Source of the DNA: Jacaranda mimosifolia
Taxonomy: Eukaryota; Streptophyta; Magnoliopsida; Lamiales; Bignoniaceae
Reading direction: 5' to 3'
Assembly: GCA_018894105.1 (NCBI GenBank)
Contig: CM032133.1
Location: 15,948,501 to 16,012,500 of the forward strand
Length of the DNA: 64,000 nucleotides
Positions 21,505 to 33,425 of this stretch are shown here, in pieces. The position numbers and the translations under genes are program-made. Under the pieces are notes generated by a model. It saw nothing but the letters and a program-made list of their open reading frames with translations. It searched no databases and had not been told where the DNA came from. Position 1 is the first letter of the stretch. Each line of letters begins with the position of its first letter.

Positions 21505-21738
21505 TTAAGCCGGGCTAGTACAAATTAATTCCTTTGTAATAATCAAAACAGGCAAAAACATCTCTTGTAATTTGAAAAAACAATAAAGCACTATCATGTA
21601 TTTGTAGAAGCAGGCAAAACATCCCTATGTCATGGAAGAGGTTGTGTGCATATTTTTAAAAACACATGGGGGGTGTTTTGCCTATTTTACTTGTTATAGA
21701 GGGATCAATTTGTATTAGTTCTAACTAAGCCAGATAAG
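21505..21738. mobile_element. Small MITE downstream of GA20ox
   Basis: Inverted arms: the left (about 21515-21560) reads CTAGTACAAATTAATTCC, then AAAACAGGCAAAAAC. The right, on the other strand from about 21722, reads CTAATACAAATTGATCCC, then AAAATAGGCAAAACAC. The length is about 230 bp, without coding capacity. Class not determined. Confidence 0.6.
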
Positions 21739-21797
21739 TAAAATTTTCTTATGGACAAGTTTAGGAGTTCTTTATTTCCTCTTTTCTAATTGTGTCA

Positions 21798-21911
21798 GAT
21801 GACAAACTTATTTTAATTGTGTACATGGCACTCCGCAATTCAGCCTACAGATGACAAACTTATTCTAATGTACATGGCACTCCGCAATTCAGCCTACAAA
21901 TGACAAACTTA
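21798..21911 (+). repeat. Tandem duplication, about 50 bp
   Basis: The block GATGACAAACTTATTTTAAT, TGTGTACATGGCACTCCGCA, ATTCAGCCTACA occurs twice (21798 and 21850, the second lacking a few bases), followed by a partial third copy (AATGACAAACTTAC at 21899). Confidence 0.9.
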
Positions 21912-22141
21912 CAACGCCCATCTCATATATTTGCTTGTAGAGATCCAATTTAAAGTGACGATTTTCTTTTGTTACTCCACTGCCCTTTAACTTCTGCTTA
22001 CAAGATATGATACGTTTAGAGCTGGGGATAAAGAAGGCAATAATCCATTGTTCAGTACCGAATGAAAATATCGAAAAGAATGCCTGAAACTCAAATCAAG
22101 GCGAGAGTTGTGTATAGGTCTTAGACAATTCACAGTGTTAT

Positions 22142-22946
22142 TGTTGGAAAAATTTAAGTAACATACTGTGTATGTTTGTGATTTGTGTAAATATATAATT
22201 GAAATACATACAAATTATGTAAACATATAAAATTATTTATTGAGTAAAGAAAATAAACAAAAAATCTACTTGAATGCAAGACCAAAATTATATTAGCAGA
22301 GGTTTGTTGCTCTAACAATCTCCTTAAAGTAATATTGTCCCTCACACAGTGCTAGAAGACTCTTGGCAATTAACCTCCCAAGATACAACGGTTCTCCTCT
22401 GGTCTAAGATAGCATTCCAATAGAATGGAACTAGCTAACTTGACTAACTTGAAACTCTTCTATGAAATGAATAGTGATGTGAAAGTGCTTAATGTAGTAC
22501 TCAAACAAATGCCAGTATGTATGCTTCCTTTTTTTTTTTTTTCCAATGGTTTGGGTTGGTTCTCGGCACTCCTATTTATAGTTGTGCAATGCAATTTTGT
22601 TGACGAGACATGATTATTCACTAGAATCATAATTCTTTCTTTTAAGGGCACAATTATAGGATAAAATCCCATAACTTACTCTTTTAATGAAGAGTTATAG
22701 CTCCACTAAAGAGTTTGGAGCTCAAGTCATAGCTCTAGCTTTTGAGCTAACTTTTCTATAGGGGTGTGTATATCAGGATACATTAAAAATAAACTTTAAC
22801 TATTTTATTTACACACTCGCACCCTTTTTTCCAATGTGGATAAACTTGTTCTACCCATTAAAATGTCCTCAAATTATTTCTCAATTTCAACTCAAATTTC
22901 TTATTCAATTATTTGATTTTGGCATATAAATATGCCGAATTTTACA
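22142..22946 (-). repeat. 3' LTR of Copia element
   Basis: Starts TGTTGGAAAAATTTAAG and ends CCGAATTTTACA on the plus strand. The adjoining ATTCCCCACATG, read on the minus strand as CATGTGGGGAAT, is a plausible polypurine tract. Confidence 0.9.
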
Positions 22947-23544
22947 ATTCCCCACATGAATAAGAAAATTATCTCACCAATTATGCATATGAATGCAAAC
23001 ACATATGAAAGAGTTCCAGCTTGAGCGAAACTGTATTGGGATAGGTAGTTTGTGGCTTTGAACCTTCCTTAGTGAGAACTATCGAATGTACTTGCCAACT
23101 AGTGAATGCGCTATCTTGAAATGTTTAACTTTTTGTGTACATCAAGACAATAGAACTTCACACAACTTCACCCAATAGTCAGTTTAAGTTCTTACGGTTG
23201 TGTTTATTTTGGCCCTAAACAATTTTTGGGATTCATAAGTACTCTCTGAGAATTTAGCCTTAGAAATTTTCATAGGACTGTCCCAGTCCCCACTCACATA
23301 GGTGGCTTCTTATTAAGAGGTTCCTAATGCACTTCCACTTGAAGATTCAAGGTACAAAAGCCATTAAAAGCAATGCTTAACCTTAATATTTTGTAGGTGG
23401 CACTGTCTACTTATCATAAGAATAGGATGGAGGTTGGACCCCCACAGTGCATCCACGTCAAGACACAACAACTTGTTTTTCCCTTTGAACCTAGTTCTTT
23501 GAATCTCCAATCATATAGGTAGGTTTCCCATTATAGTGCCTCAT

Positions 23545-26500
23545 TTATTTTATAAGCTTAAGTCCCATTCCCCTTGATAATTTTTCAACTTGCTCTCTAT
23601 TTAAGCCTTTGGTTAGCAGAGCCGCAATGTTATCTTTTGATCTCACATAATCAATAGCGATAACTCCATCAGAGAGCAGTTGTCTAACAGTATTATGTCT
23701 ACGATGTATATGTTTAGACTTATCGTTGTACAGTCTACTTTGTGCCCTACCAATTGCAGATTGACTATCACAATTAATGCAAATTGCCGGCACAAGTTTT
23801 GGGCCAATTTAGGATATCTTCCAAGAAATGGCGTAGCCATTTTGTTTCCTCACCTGCTTTGTCCAACGCTATGAACTCAGATTCCATAGTTGACCTAGCT
23901 ACACGGTTTGTTTAGAGGATTTCCACGAGATAGCCCCTCATCCTAAAGTAAAAACATATCCACTTGTGGACTTAGTTTCACTGGAGTCTGATATCCAATT
24001 AGCATCGTTGTAACCTTCTATTACAGCCGGATATCTTATATAATGCAACCCATAACTTAAGGTATATTTCAAGTACCTTAAGACTCTAATTAGTGCAGTC
24101 CAATGCTCTTGACTTAGGTTGCTGGTAAATCCACTTAGTTTGCCAACAACATATGCTATATTGGGCCTTGTACAATTCATGATGTACATGAGGCTCCAAA
24201 TTATACACGCATACTCTAGTTGAGCCTTTGTCTCACCTTTATTTTTGGTAAGCCGTTGATTTGCATCTATGGGAGTTTTCGCAGGTCCATGTTCTTGTCT
24301 CAAGAACTTTTGTAACACTTTCTCAATGTAGTGAGATTGTGTTAGCACTAGCCGATGCGATGTCTTAATAATTTTTATTCTAAGGATCACATCCGCTACT
24401 CCCATATCTTTCAGATCAAAATTGCTACTCGGCAACTTTTTTTGTAGCTTTAATTACGTCATTGTTGCTTCCCATAATTAGCATATCGTCTACATATAGA
24501 CACACAATGACATACTCAGAAGCAGTGCCCTTGACATACACACATTTATCACACTCAGAGATCCTAAAGCCATTTGTAAGCATGATTTGATCAAATTTTA
24601 CATGTCATTGTTTAGGTGCTTGTTTTAAGCCATATAATGACTTCATTAACTTGCACACCTTTTTCTCTTGTCCTGGAACAACAAACCCTCTGATTGTTCC
24701 ATATAGATTTCCTCATCTAAATCGCCATTTAAAAAGGCTGTTTTAACATCTATTTGATGAATCTCAAGATTATTGATAGCTGCAAATGCGTCAACAACCT
24801 AGTGGATGTTATCCTAGTCACTAGTGAATAAGTGTCAAAGTAGTCGAGACCTTCTTTTTGCCTATATCCTTTGACTGCAAATCTCACCTTATATTTATCT
24901 ATTGTACCATCTACTTTCATCTTCTTCTTGAAAATTCATTTACACTCTAAGGGTTTTGCATGATGGACTCAATTTCTCTATTTACCGTCTCTCTGCATCA
25001 TGGAGATTCTGGTGTTGCCATAGCCTTAGTGAAAGTTTGTGGTTCACTTTCTAGCACATAAGTCAGGAAATCGGGTCCAAATAACTTAGGTATTCTAGCC
25101 CTCTTGTTACGTCTAAGTTCATTTCTTCTTTGTCCAATTCTTGAACTTATTGAGGTCTTTTAATTGATATTTGTCCTTCTTCCCTTTTTCGAGGAAACAC
25201 ATCCTCAAGGAAACTTGCATTCTTGACTCGATAATAGCGCTAACATGAATATTATCCATATTAGATTTATATATAAAGAATTATACGCTGCACTATGTTG
25301 TGCATATCTAATAAAGATTTTGTCAACTATTTTAATTCCCATCTTGACCATTATAGGAGGTAGAACTCCTACCTTAGCTAGACACCCCCATACTCGAAGA
25401 TATTGATCGGAAGGTGGACAACCTTTCCAAGCTTCATAAGTTGTCTTTTCTAGTTTTTTATGAGGTAAATTATTAAGTACGTGATTTGCAGTTAACACTG
25501 CCTCTCCCCACATGTTTTGAGGTGCTCATGCATTTATTAACAAAGTGTTCATCATTTCTTTCAACGTTCTATTTTTACACTCTGCAATGCCATTTGATTG
25601 AGATACATATGGAGTTGTCACTTCATAGATTATTCCATGTTCTGCACAAAACTCTTCAAATGGGTAAACATATTCCCCTCCTCTATCACTTCGAGGAGTT
25701 TTTATTTTCCTCCCAAGTTGATTCTCAACCTCACTTTTATATTGTTTAAATACTTCCGAAACCTCATCTTTACTTGAAAGTAAATAAACATAGCAATACC
25801 TAGTGCAATCATCAATAAAAGTTATAAAATATTTCTTTCCACCTCCAGATTGCTTTATTTTTAAATCACACATATCAGTGTGAATTAAATCTAATGGTTC
25901 AATGCTTCTCTTAATCAACTTAAAAGGAATTTTTGTCATTTTTGCCTCAATGCAAATTTCACATCTTGATTTTAAGTCAAGATTTAATTTTGGCAATAGG
26001 CCAATGTTTACAAGTTTAGAGATTGGCTTGTAATTAACATGTCCTAATCTATGATGCCATAAATTAGACGAGTCAAGCAAGTAGGAAGAGTTTATTTTAT
26101 TATTAAAATCAACACTTGGTCCCTTTTTTATTATGATCATCATTACATTCATCTCAATAAGACCATCGCACAAATAACCGTTACCAACAAGTATTCCATT
26201 TTTACTAAGTACAAACTTGTCAGACTCAATGACCATTTTAAATCTATTCTACTTAACATTGGCCCTGACACTAAATTCCTTCTAATCTCTGGCATGTGGA
26301 GAACATTATTGAGAGTCAACTCTTTTCCGAAGGTCATTTTCAATATTACTTTGCTAACTTCGTGGGCCTTGGAACTTGAGGAATTTCCCATGAATAAGTA
26401 TTTATCTTTAGCCTCCTTATAGGTTGTAAACATATTTCTTTCGGCACACACATGTTGAGTGGCCCCCGTGTCCCCCCAACATTGTTGGGATTTTAAGGTA

Positions 26501-27003
26501 AATTTAGCTCTGAAAAAATTGCAGACAAATTCATATCTCCTACCTCATCGAGTAGTTTGTCCACTTCAGTGATATTAGTGTGGGCGGTCTTTCTCTGTTT
26601 TGAAGTTCCACCTTTCTGATGGTTTCAACAATCCTTAGCTCGGTGGCCTGGTTTGCCACAAATATAGCAAGCTTCTTTGAACTTCTTGTTTTTGTCACTT
26701 TCTTTAGCTAAAAATGTCTCTTTTGCGCTTTATATTAGATAGACCTTGCTCTACTCCATTAGTTTTGATCTCATATTTGCCACCCATTTTCTTTCTTGGA
26801 AACCTCTTGTTTTCCTCCATTCTTAACCTCAGAATGAGATCATCAGGATTCATCTCCTCATACCTATTGAATTTTTCGGGCTTCTCAGCTTGTCCCATCA
26901 TAATAGGTGCAGGAGCAGTTAGAGTGGCCCAAACTCCACTACTAATGCTATTAACATTGGACTCTATACTTGCAACATTCATTGTCTCGATGTTTGATGC
27001 CAT
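23545..27003 (-). pseudogene. Copia gag-pol polyprotein, broken
   Basis: Starts MASNIETMNV at 27003. Gag runs to AEKPEKFN and then jumps to MNPDDLILRLRMEENKR, so most of the usual UBN2 gag domain is deleted. The CCHC knuckle CYICGKPGHRAKDC is at about 26636-26680. Gag-pre-integrase has WHHRLGHV; the integrase core has DLIHTDMCDL, SDRGGEY and AECKNRTL (25526-26236). The reverse transcriptase active site reads EYVIVCLYVDDMLIMG near 24470-24515; the connection domain follows in 23938-24435; RNase H ends at 23545 with DNIAALLTKGLNREQVEKLS. Frames change at several points (near 26450, 26200, 25520, 25200, 24440, 23930), so no full polyprotein can be made. In a live element the products reverse-transcribe the RNA in cytoplasmic particles and integrate the cDNA. 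Confidence 0.9.
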
Positions 27004-27676
27004 GATCAAAATTTTTAAATGATAAAACAACAATACAATCACAAATTAAACCTAGAACCTTTATCAAATAATTACCAAAATAGAACTTCCCATACAAAAA
27101 ATTCTATCATAACAGAGCCTGCAATATGTGTTTATCTACACTTTCCGCAATAGTCCTATTAAGACTCAGAAATAAAAGTCACATAAGCACAATTACTGTT
27201 TGTTTGCTAATAAATGAATAGTAAATATAATAATGACTTCCACAACTAAACTGACTTATTATATATATATATATACACACACACACATATAAGAAAAAAT
27301 ATTGTATGCTTAAGAGAATAGGAAGTCAAAGAACCAAATCCCACTACAAAAGGCGAAATTCTATGTATTAGAATTACTTTAAAGGCAGGGACCAAGACAT
27401 ATGTGTATATATTCTAATAACAAGCAGAATACTTTGTTTAATCAACTAACAGGCAGCAAATTAAAACTGCTAAACACAAATAGGCTAACTAGTTTGCATG
27501 ACCAAATTACACTACTAAATACAAACAAGCTAACTAGTTCGCATGACCAAATTACACATATATTTTGATGATCAAGCAGAATATTTAACTAAACAATGGT
27601 CATATTTAGTTTATTATTAGAACATAGAACTTAATTAACCACAAGCAAATGGAACAATGAAATATTACCTTAAGAT
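27004..27676 (-). other. Copia 5' untranslated leader
   Basis: Between the right LTR and gag. No canonical initiator-Met primer site (TGGTATCAGAGC) is seen next to the LTR; the adjoining minus-strand bases read ATCTTAAGGTAATATT, so priming may use another tRNA site or the site has decayed. There is a (TA)n(CA)n tract near 27257-27290 and a CACTACAAAAGGCG word at about 27341 that resembles a CACTA end, without other support. Confidence 0.6.
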
Positions 27677-28485
27677 TGTTGGAAAAATTTAAGTAACATA
27701 CTGTGTATGCTTGTGCTTTGTGTAAACATATAACTAAAATATATACAAATTATGTAAACATATAAAACTATTTATTGAGTGAAGAAAATAAATAGAAAAC
27801 CTACTTGAATGCAAGACCAAAATTATATTAGCCGAGGTCTGTTGCTCCAATAGTCTCTTTAAACTAATTTTGCCCATCACACGGTGCTAGAAGGCTCCTG
27901 GCAATTAACCTCCCAAGATACAACAACTCTTCTCCAGTCTAAGGTAGCACTCCAACAGAATGGAACTAGCAAACTTTACTAACTTGGAACTCTTCTATGA
28001 AATGCATAGTGATGTGAAAGTGCTTAATGTAGTGCTTAAAAAAATGCCAGTATGTATGCTTTTTTTTTTTTTTTTTTTTTTTTAGTGGTTTGGGTTGGTT
28101 CTAGGCACTCCTATTTATAGTTGTGTAATGCAATTTTGTTGACGAGACATGATTCTTCACTAGAATTATAATTCTTTCTTTTAAGGACACAACTATAGGA
28201 TAAAATCCCATAACTTACTCTTTTAATGAAGAATTATAGCTCCACTAAAGAGTTAGGAGCTTAAGTCATAGCTCTAGCTTTTGAGTTAACTTTTCTATAG
28301 GGATGTGTCCATTGAGATACATTAAAAATAAACTTTAACTATTTTATTTACACACCCGCACCGTTTTTTTCAATGTGGATAAACTCGTTCTACCCACTAA
28401 AATGTCCTTAAATTATTTTTCAATTTAAACTTAAATTTCTTGTTCAATTATTTTATTTTGTCATATAAATATGCCGAATTTTAAA
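27677..28485 (-). repeat. 5' LTR of Copia element
   Basis: Matches 22142-22946 along its length with scattered substitutions and a longer poly-T tract (about 28060-28083). The right border is set by the GTTAT duplication at 28486-28490. Confidence 0.9.
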
Positions 28486-28490
28486 GTTAT

Positions 28491-28676
28491 AAGTTAGTGA
28501 AATGGCATGTGAGAGAGTGAAATATGCCTCAATATGTTATGTTATGTTATGTTATATTTATAGATGTTAGCTTTGGCCAATATGTTGGTGAGAGTGTAGA
28601 ATGCTCAATATATTGGTGAGAATGTAGAATGCTCGATGCATTAGGACTTTAGTTAGAGAAAATCTTTGATGCAGGT
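28491..28676. other. Short intergenic stretch
   Basis: Contains (ATGTT)n near 28535-28556 and two near copies of GTTGGTGAGAGTGTAGAATG. No gene. Confidence 0.6.
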
Positions 28677-29006
28677 TGTGGAAATCTAGAATTTCGGGGA
28701 TTATTTTGAGATCATGTAATTATAATGTAAATAATTATTTTCTTTTTTTTTTGTAGGATTCTAATTTTTTTTTCCTTATTTATAGGATTTAATTTAGTTT
28801 TAGTAGGAATACCTTTCCTATGATCAGCCTAGCACCAAGGAAAATTAATCTTGTCTGTAGGTTTTCTCCTCTATGTAGATAAACGATTTAAATAGTTCAA
28901 AGTGTAGAAAAAGAAATAGAAGTTTTTTTCTCAACTTCTCTGCTTTCTTCTCAATTTCCTACACAGTTCTCTACTTTTCTTCTTAAATTTTACATGGTAT
29001 CGCAGC
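28677..29006 (+). mobile_element. Copia LTR fragment with primer site
   Basis: Starts TGTGGAAATCTAG and ends TTTTACA at 28994, followed by TGGTATCGCAGC (28995-29006), a one-base variant of the initiator-Met primer site TGGTATCAGAGC. The text between (TTCCTTATTTATAGGATTT, AGTTTTAGTAGGAAT, TTCTACACAG-like words) resembles LTRs of common plant Copia families. Only about 120 bp of leader follow before unrelated repeat, so gag-pol is missing. Confidence 0.7.
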
Positions 29007-29139
29007 TAATATTTGGTTCTGTTTGCCTTGCCTTGTTTTCCTCTATTTTCTTCCTTTATTCTAGTCCAAAATAGAGCATCATAATCCCTCTCCATTTCAA
29101 TCTCATGGTATCCAAATCAAGCAAATGTACTGATAGATT

Positions 29140-29310
29140 ACTAAATTTGGTTAGTTGACATACTTTAGCGATATGAAAATTTGAAAATTTCATGATTTCA
29201 TGTCAAGTATTAACCAAATTATCTTGAGAATTTAGAAAATTAAGAATTTGTGCATTGATAAGAAATAATCAATGAAATTATTATGTGATTCTTAGAAATG
29301 GAGTTAGGGT
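29140..29310 (+). repeat. Single unit of the 230-bp repeat
   Basis: Reads TTGGTTAGTTGACATACTTTA, then GAAAATTTCATGATTTCATG and TCAAGTATTAACCAAATTA. It is the uninterrupted form of the sequence split at 9355/16529 by the CACTA-like element, and thus an empty-site witness. Confidence 0.7.
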
Positions 29311-30239
29311 CCTCTCTGAAAATAAGTGAATTTCAGAGTTTTCTTTCTTTGAAACATGGTGCAAAGAGTTTTTAGTTGTCAACTTTATGCAAATGATTTT
29401 CTGTGCCCAATTTTTCTTCGGAGCTTAGTACTTGTAGCATTTTTTTCTTAATAGGCTTCAACCTATTAGGATTTTCATGCTTTGCTTCGTGGCTTAATTA
29501 ATTTGGCACTCTGGCCATTTATTTATTTAGTCAATTGGGCTTTCTTAATCCATTTTTAGTTTGTTATTCTTGTGGACTTAAGTTGTCATATCATCAAGCC
29601 CATCTATTTTAAATTTGAAAAGTTATTTTCATATAGAAAATAATATAAATTTTTTAGTTTTAATTTTATCATACTTTACTTTGTTAAAATAAAGATATCT
29701 GTTAATTAATTTTTATTAATAACATCAAGTGAGGGAATTCATTTCTACTCAACTTTTGTCTAAGTTGAAGTCCAGTAGACTTCAAAGTCTTATAAATTTT
29801 TAGAGAACATCTCATCGGTTGCTTTGCTTTCACTCACTGATTTAGCGAAATTCTGCCAAGTTGAAGAGAGAGAAAGGACAAGGCTTTTATGAGGAGTATT
29901 GAGATAAGATCCCAAGGTAGCTTTTCCTACACTTTATTTTTTCCTTATTCTTTATTTTGTCTTATTCTTTTGTAAATTATTACTCAACTCCTTAAAAGTC
30001 AGTAAAATTTTTTAGGGTCTTATTGAATCAAGTCATGTCAGAAAATAGGTCCCATTCTGAGTTAGAATTCATCAATCAGTAAACCTGAAGCAGGTTCCTT
30101 CTTAGCACCTGTCCTGGGCACCTACAAGGGACTCGAGCGCCTACTTTTGGATTGACAGTAGTTCAATCCACCGTGGTCCATTCGAACTCATCCAAGTTCG
30201 TGGGAGCTACTCCCTTGCAGTGTTGCCACATTTCCTGAG
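29311..30239. other. Leader-like stretch, no gene
   Basis: No recognisable frame. The part from about 29740 may be the leader of the degenerate Gypsy-like gag that follows. Confidence 0.4.
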
Positions 30240-32110
30240 TTTGTGAGACCTCCATTAGGCTTGTTGTTTGATCTAGTATTAGTCCATGAAATTGAGTCTT
30301 CAAATTCAAAAGATTATTGTCTAGTTTATAAATTATTCTCTATTCTAAAGTCTAGTTCTGAGTCCAGAGCAGAGGGTTCTTCTGACGAGGTGTCTAAGAC
30401 GCTCTTGTTATTGACAATAGTTTCATCAAAGTCATAAAATTTTCTTGCTCTCTTTCATCTAAAAAGTTGAAAATTTTAAGACATTGGGTTTGTGCCTCTG
30501 ATAAGTTTAAGTTTCTTCTTCCTTCATGGAATGACAACATGGTGTTACTTCCCAAAGGATACTTCACCGTGTTCAGCAATTATTTCAATAGTGGGTTCGC
30601 CCTTCTGCTGGATCCTTTGTTGTTGGACATAGTGAAGAGTTATGGAATGTGTTGAACGAGTTCATCACCAACTTTTTTGAGCATGTTGTGGGTGTCCAAC
30701 GACTCTTGGGTGATTTGAGTCTTCTAGTCTCTTTAGATAGTTTTCATTATCTGTTTGGGGTATGCAAGGTGCCTAGTGAACTCTTTTTTTACATCTTCCC
30801 TAAACTAATAGTGGATTATTGAGCAATTTTCTTTCTTTGCAATTGTCTTAGAAGCAGAGATATTTCCTTGTTCATGATTAGGGCTAGGTTGTTCCTTGTG
30901 AGTGGAGTAGTTCTCAATCCTTAGTTTATCTTGGAAAAGTTTATCGTGAACTACTCCTGAGCTTTGAAGAAGTAAAATTAGTTGAGTCCCCCTTTGATAT
31001 GATGTACATATTTCCAACAAGTACTTACCTTATTTTCTTTTCGTTGATTGCTTGTGCATTTTGTATTTATTTATTATTGTTGTATATCTACATTCTCATT
31101 AGCATATATGTTTATTTTTGCTTCTTTGCTTTTCAACAAGAAAGAAGGTTGATCTAGTGAGAATTCACGCTAGGATGGTAGATGGAAGTTTATTTGAGAG
31201 ATACATAGTGTAGCAATATTGTGAGGAGGCCTCACCAAATGGGCAACATTCGAACCCCCCTCGTCGACAGTCAAGTGAGGCACATGTTTGCTACCTTTAG
31301 TGGTACGTTTGTTCTAGCACAAGCGAGGAGCCTGAGGGAGTGATTTTCAAACAGACTAGGAAGTGTGCACATGGGTCAGCTTCTGAAGATACTTGTCCAT
31401 AGTCATCTTGTCTTTTCTACGCCAGGAAAAACAAAGGACTCTTTCATTATAGCTTACGATGGAGCTGTGGTGTTGACCCACACTGGGATATTAATAAGTT
31501 TGCCTCTAGCATCGATAGCTTGCAAGGCAAAGTTTGAGATTACGATCAGGGAAAGTTAGATATGCATTCTTCTTCCCAGTTGATTAAGCTTTTCGCTAGG
31601 GACTTTGCATTGGTAAGTGTCTATTTCACCACTTAGCTTGTTCTACATGCATGTTCCTCTCGTAGTTATGTATAGTTCTTTGTTCATCATACCTTATGCC
31701 CTTTAAACGCAAGCTTAGAACTTGGTCATAAAGATGTCTCTCTAAGCATATGGGATAGTAGCGATGATAGAATAGCTCAATGAGGCGGCCATTGGATCTA
31801 CTTATTAGTACTTAAGAAGGAGCAGGAGTCTACGAAAGTGCTAAAGTTGCATGAGTAGTTGATGTCACGTTAAATGAAGGAAATGAAGACTGGAAGGAAG
31901 TCCTTAGAGTCTTTCGTTGGGAAGGCGCTTATCAGCATCGCTCATAAGGATACAGTCAAAGAATTTAAGGATTCGAACAAATTCTTTGAGGCAGTTGAGG
32001 TAGAGGTGATAATAATCTATGAGCGGACCATTCAGGTCTGCCACCACATACTAAGTGAGATTGGATAATATTCAATTGAGGATTTATTGATGCTTGACCC
32101 CAACATCCCA
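30240..32110 (+). pseudogene. Degenerate Gypsy-type gag (Transposase_28-like)
   Basis: Short plus-strand frames line up with a plant retroelement gag-type protein often annotated as putative gypsy-type transposon (PF04195); this is recognised by pattern, not searched. At 30530-30655: LLPKGYFTVFSNYFNSGFAL, then LLDPLLLDIVKSYGM, matching the GFxxPLxPxxxxxLxxYG core. At 31874-32066: SLESFVGKALISIAHKDTV, then FKDSNKFFEAVEVEV and IYERTIQVCHHILSEIG, matching the C-terminal part of such proteins, followed after a stop by SIEDLLMLDPNIPINLS. Stops and frame changes separate all pieces. No pol domain or LTR was found nearby. The family call is moderate; the pseudogene status is clear. Confidence 0.45.
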
Positions 32111-32544
32111 ATTAATCTTTCTACTAGAGAGTCTGGTAGGGCTCTGGAGACTGGCGTGAATGCCTGGTGGAGTATTCTGCTGACGCAAATTCATAAGAGT
32201 ACATAGGTTTTTTTTTTTTTTTTTTTTTACTACATAGATGTTTTAGACTAGGAGTTTTGTTTATCATATGCTTTTTCTTTTGTTTAGGACTACTTGGCAT
32301 TTTTCTTCTACATAAGTAGTTTTTTGGCTGGCATTTGGCTGGAAGCTTTTTTTTGTGCTTTTTGATGTTACGAATGCTTGTTTCCCTTTTTCAATTAAAG
32401 GAGTTTTTCATATTGATACACTCTTGATGTTTCATTAACGTGCAATGAGGGCTCGTGAGTGGGGTGTTCAACCTTTTCTTATCAATTTTTATCATTAGCC
32501 CCTATAGAAAGTTTCATCATAGTTTTGAAGTAGCACATGAGTGC

Positions 32545-33082
32545 AAATGTGAGCCTTACTAGGGAGGTCTTATCATGGTACTTTGTCATTTGAATTGAAT
32601 TTAACCACATGCCTTAATGGTGAGGTCCTAACACAAGCTTTAAGTGGGATAAATGTGTTTTTCCACAAGCCTCATTTGGGCAGCAACACATACGTTAAGT
32701 TTTATAATGATGTTCAGATACATGCCTTGTCCAGGAGTTCTTATCACATATGTCAAGTGCCATGATGATGTTTGGATGTAAGCCTCATTTAGGAGGTTTT
32801 ATCACTGACATTGAGTATCATACTGACATTTGATGTGTTGACCATATACTCTAGCAGGATCTAATAGTTATTTCAATGATGCAGCCACTTACCTTCTAGG
32901 GCCTCAAAGTGAGCTTATGCGAGGCGACCACGTACCTTTAGGGGAGCTGCATAGTGGGTTTATGTCAAGTTAATTCAATAATAGGGTAATTTAATTAAAG
33001 GTGTTAGGGTAGAGCTAGTTACCTTCGAGGAGGATTTATGATGGGCTTATTCATAGCAACCACATACTCCTAGAGGAGTTGA
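32545..33082 (+). repeat. Degenerate tandem repeat, about 45-85 bp
   Basis: The anchor form (A/C)(A/C)GCCT(C)ATTTRGGAGGTNTTATCA recurs near 32552, 32609, 32666, 32722 and 32781 (period about 57-59 bp), then in a more diverged ACCAYRTACTYCTAGRGGAG form near 32840, 32886, 32930, 33014 and 33060. Such non-coding tandem arrays are common in large plant Gypsy elements, which fits the gag-like remains just upstream. Confidence 0.65.
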
Positions 33083-33425
33083 TCAATAGTGAATTTACAC
33101 CAAAGTAATTCATGAGAGATTTGCTCTCTTTTGATGATGAAATCCGATGGCTGAACTATGAAGATGTTCTTTTTAAGTTTTTTATGTAGAAATGTTGTCT
33201 TCTCATCTAAATGCTCTAGTTCCAAATTAAACTGAGCAACCACCAAAAACAATGTATATAAAGAATTATGCTCCATAATTAGAGAGAAGATTTGGTTGAA
33301 GTCAATTCCATACTTGTGTATGTGCCCCTTTGAAGTAAGTCCTATCTTATACCTCACTTCATAGAACATGACATTCCTTGCTTCTTCTTAAAACACTCAT
33401 TAGCAACCATCTTCATACCCTTTAT
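33070..33425 (-). pseudogene. Copia reverse transcriptase fragment
   Basis: On the minus strand the frame reads YKIGLTSKGHIHKYGIDFNQ, then IFSLIMEHNSLYTLFLVVAQ, FNLELEHLDEKTTFLHKKL and IFIVQPSDFI. It aligns with the start of the Copia reverse transcriptase domain (YKARLVAKG...GIDYxExFSPV...LDVKTAFLHG...xQPxGF). The ANECFKKKQG piece just upstream matches the preceding CKWVFKKK region, out of frame. No other Copia domain is adjacent, so this is an isolated relic. Confidence 0.8.

Larger units (their letters stand above)
22142..28485 (-). mobile_element. Ty1/Copia retrotransposon with both LTRs
   Basis: Two LTRs of about 805-809 bp (22142-22946 and 27677-28485) flank minus-strand gag-pol remains. 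The 5-bp duplication GTTAT is present on both sides (22137-22141 and 28486-28490). LTRs have TG...CA form, except that the right copy has AA for the final CA. The coding order on the minus strand is gag knuckle, protease region, gag-pre-integrase, integrase, reverse transcriptase, RNase H, which defines Copia. Several frameshifts and visible LTR differences (including indels in the poly-T tract) show that it is old and non-autonomous. It lies about 1 kb downstream of GA20ox, in the opposite orientation. Confidence 0.95.

Noticed and set aside
25486..25749. Plus-strand open frame within Copia integrase
   Set aside because: It is the antisense of the integrase frame, which has clear catalytic motifs on the minus strand.
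27341..27360. CACTACAAAAGGCG as a second CACTA end
   Set aside because: It lies in the Copia leader with no partner end, subterminal repeats or target duplication.
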